Assembly (NCBI GenBank): GCA_041164425.1 | Contig: JBEAPO010000064.1 | Span: 1-13,065, forward strand | DNA length: 13,065 nt | Direction: 5' to 3' | DNA from: F1-20-MAGs119 sp041164425 | Lineage (GTDB): Bacteria > Actinomycetota > Acidimicrobiia > Acidimicrobiales > Ilumatobacteraceae | Shown: piece by piece, positions 11,984-13,065 of the stretch | How the letters are laid out: the number at the start of each line of letters is the position of its first letter | How positions within the stretch are numbered: position 1 is the stretch's first letter | The notes under the pieces: generated by a model | The model's database searches: none | What the model saw: the letters and a program-made list of their open reading frames with translations, nothing else | What the model was told of the DNA's origin: nothing | Program-made: the position numbers and the translations under genes

Positions 11984-13065
11984 GTGCGCGAACTCGTGGC
12001 TCTCGATCTGACTTCGGCAAACGAAGTCGCGCGACACGTCCGCCGCGAATGGGACGCGGGCAACGCTGTCCTCATCGTCGACCAGCGTCTGCCTATTGGG
12101 TCACGACGCGACCTCATGCGAAGGCTCGGCGTGCATGCCGTCGTCGAAGAGGTCGATCGCAGCGCATTCGATACTCGAGCCGAGCCGATGCTGGAGGGCG
12201 ATGCGCTCGTCGTGGCGACAAGTGGAACCTCCGGCCACGCTAAGGGCGTCGTTCACACGCACTCAGGTCTTCTCGCGGCATCCCTGGCCACGTCGGCCGC
12301 CCTTGGATCGGGTGCAGAAGCCCATTGGCTGGCGTGTCTCCCGCTCGCCCACATTGGGGGCTTCGGTGTCGTCACGCGGGCCTGGCACACCGGAGCGGCC
12401 CTCACGATCCACGACTCTTTCGACGCCGCGGCTGTTGCCGCGAGCGGTGCGTCGCACGTCTCCCTGGTCGCCACGGCCCTCGCGCGCGTCGAGGCGCAGG
12501 TGTTCCGGAAAATTCTTCTCGGCGGTGCGCGACCACCGGCCACGGTTCCCGACAACGTCACCGTCACCTACGGACTGACCGAATCATGCGGTGGAATCGT
12601 CTACAACCGTCGCCCCATACCCGGCGTGACGGTCGCGGTAGCCTCCGACGGTGAGATCCTCTTGCGCGGCCCGATGATCATGTCGCGTTATCGCAACCCA
12701 GATCAGCCACCTGCCGTCGACGACAAGGGTTGGCTTCACACGGATGACGTCGGTCGGATCGAGGACGGCTTCTTGCACGTCGAAGGACGTCGCGGCGACA
12801 TGATCATCACCGGCGGCGAAAACGTGTGGCCCGACGCCGTCGAGCGAGTTCTCGCGGCCCATCCATTCATCGTCGAGTGCGCCGTTGCCGGAGTGGTTGA
12901 CGCCGAGTGGGGCGAACGCGTTGTCGCGTGGATAGTCCCGTCGTACGGCGAAGCGCTCTCGCTGGAAAGTATTCGAGACTTCGTCGCACAAACTCTTCCG
13001 CGCCACTGCGCGCCACGACAGTTGATCATCGTCGAATCACTCCCCCGCACATCTCTCGGCAAGGT
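11984..13065 (+). CDS. menE: o-Succinylbenzoate-CoA ligase MenE (3' end cut by window)
   Basis: An ANL-family adenylating enzyme that activates o-succinylbenzoate with ATP and joins it to CoA. 360 codons are present; the last complete one is Lys360 of PRTSLGK, the A10 catalytic lysine, so only a few residues should be missing if it is like the roughly 360-residue mycobacterial MenE. It shows the A3 P-loop VATSGTSGHAKGVVHTH (78-92), LPLAHIGGFGVVTRAW (119-134), A5 TYGLTES (195-201), A7 GWLHTDDVG (249-257), and A8 HVEGRRGDMIITGGENVWPDAVE (265-287). The N-terminal part is short compared with long acyl-CoA synthetases (the P-loop starts near residue 78), as in actinobacterial MenE. GTG 11984 is supported by the -10 spacing and gives a sensible start VRELVALDL. 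The place in the men locus supports MenE over a general acyl-CoA ligase. Confidence 0.92.
   Translation, partial: MRELVALDLTSANEVARHVRREWDAGNAVLIVDQRLPIGSRRDLMRRLGVHAVVEEVDRSAFDTRAEPMLEGDALVVATSGTSGHAKGVVHTHSGLLAASLATSAALGSGAEAHWLACLPLAHIGGFGVVTRAWHTGAALTIHDSFDAAAVAASGASHVSLVATALARVEAQVFRKILLGGARPPATVPDNVTVTYGLTESCGGIVYNRRPIPGVTVAVASDGEILLRGPMIMSRYRNPDQPPAVDDKGWLHTDDVGRIEDGFLHVEGRRGDMIITGGENVWPDAVERVLAAHPFIVECAVAGVVDAEWGERVVAWIVPSYGEALSLESIRDFVAQTLPRHCAPRQLIIVESLPRTSLGK

Noticed and set aside
1..13065. Mobile element, phage, CRISPR, toxin-antitoxin or biosynthetic-cluster signals.
   Set aside because: There is no transposase, integrase, direct-repeat array, terminal inverted repeats or small two-gene toxin module. 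The base composition looks even, and the genes are housekeeping or core metabolic.

Overview
The window is compact, high-GC DNA (roughly 60% or more by eye) that looks like a chromosomal piece of an actinomycete. The best fit is a non-mycobacterial lineage such as Acidimicrobiia, but this rests only on recalled family resemblance. The pointers are two F420-dependent luciferase-like oxidoreductases, MenA and a MaoC hydratase that read like their mycobacterial counterparts, a short MenE, a histidine kinase followed by a GerMN lipoprotein (an echo of mtrB-lpqB), frequent GTG starts, and actinobacterial-type leaderless promoters. No rRNA, tRNA, CRISPR array, phage or IS element was seen. There is no gene-free stretch over 100 bp, so nothing suggests a recently acquired island.

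Layout. 1-846 (+): tail of a sensor histidine kinase, coupled to a GerMN lipoprotein. 863-2658 (-): F420-dependent oxidoreductase coupled to the ribosome-assembly GTPase Era. 2677-3639 (+): small membrane protein of unknown function, then an HtdZ-like MaoC hydratase. 3688-5905 (-): ACAD10/11-like acyl-CoA dehydrogenase, then a second F420-dependent oxidoreductase. 5999-13065: a classical (isochorismate, not futalosine) menaquinone locus on alternating strands: menG/ubiE-menF (+), menD (-), dsbA/frnE-like and menH (+), menA (-), menE (+, cut by the window edge just after its A10 lysine).

How the genes work together. MenF makes isochorismate from chorismate. MenD adds succinic semialdehyde (from 2-oxoglutarate) to give SEPHCHC. 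MenH removes pyruvate to give SHCHC. MenE activates o-succinylbenzoate to its CoA thioester. MenA prenylates dihydroxynaphthoate and MenG methylates the product to menaquinone. MenC, MenB and the DHNA-CoA thioesterase are not in the window. The acyl-CoA dehydrogenase and MaoC hydratase could supply two beta-oxidation-type steps.

The most notable signal is regulatory. At six of the eleven starts that are not translationally coupled, an exact TANNNT -10 hexamer sits 6 or 7 nt before the start codon, which predicts leaderless mRNAs. At two divergent gene pairs the opposing -10 elements overlap, and at a third pair the start codons themselves overlap (CATG). Convergent pairs end with a 4-bp overlap, a 1-bp gap, a 16-bp gap and a 48-bp gap, with no clear hairpin-plus-T terminator in any. 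In front of menH two five-codon mini-ORFs are chained by ATGA overlaps into the menH start. No wholly new enzyme system is visible. The proteins are mostly recognisable, and the novelty is in the gene-boundary architecture.
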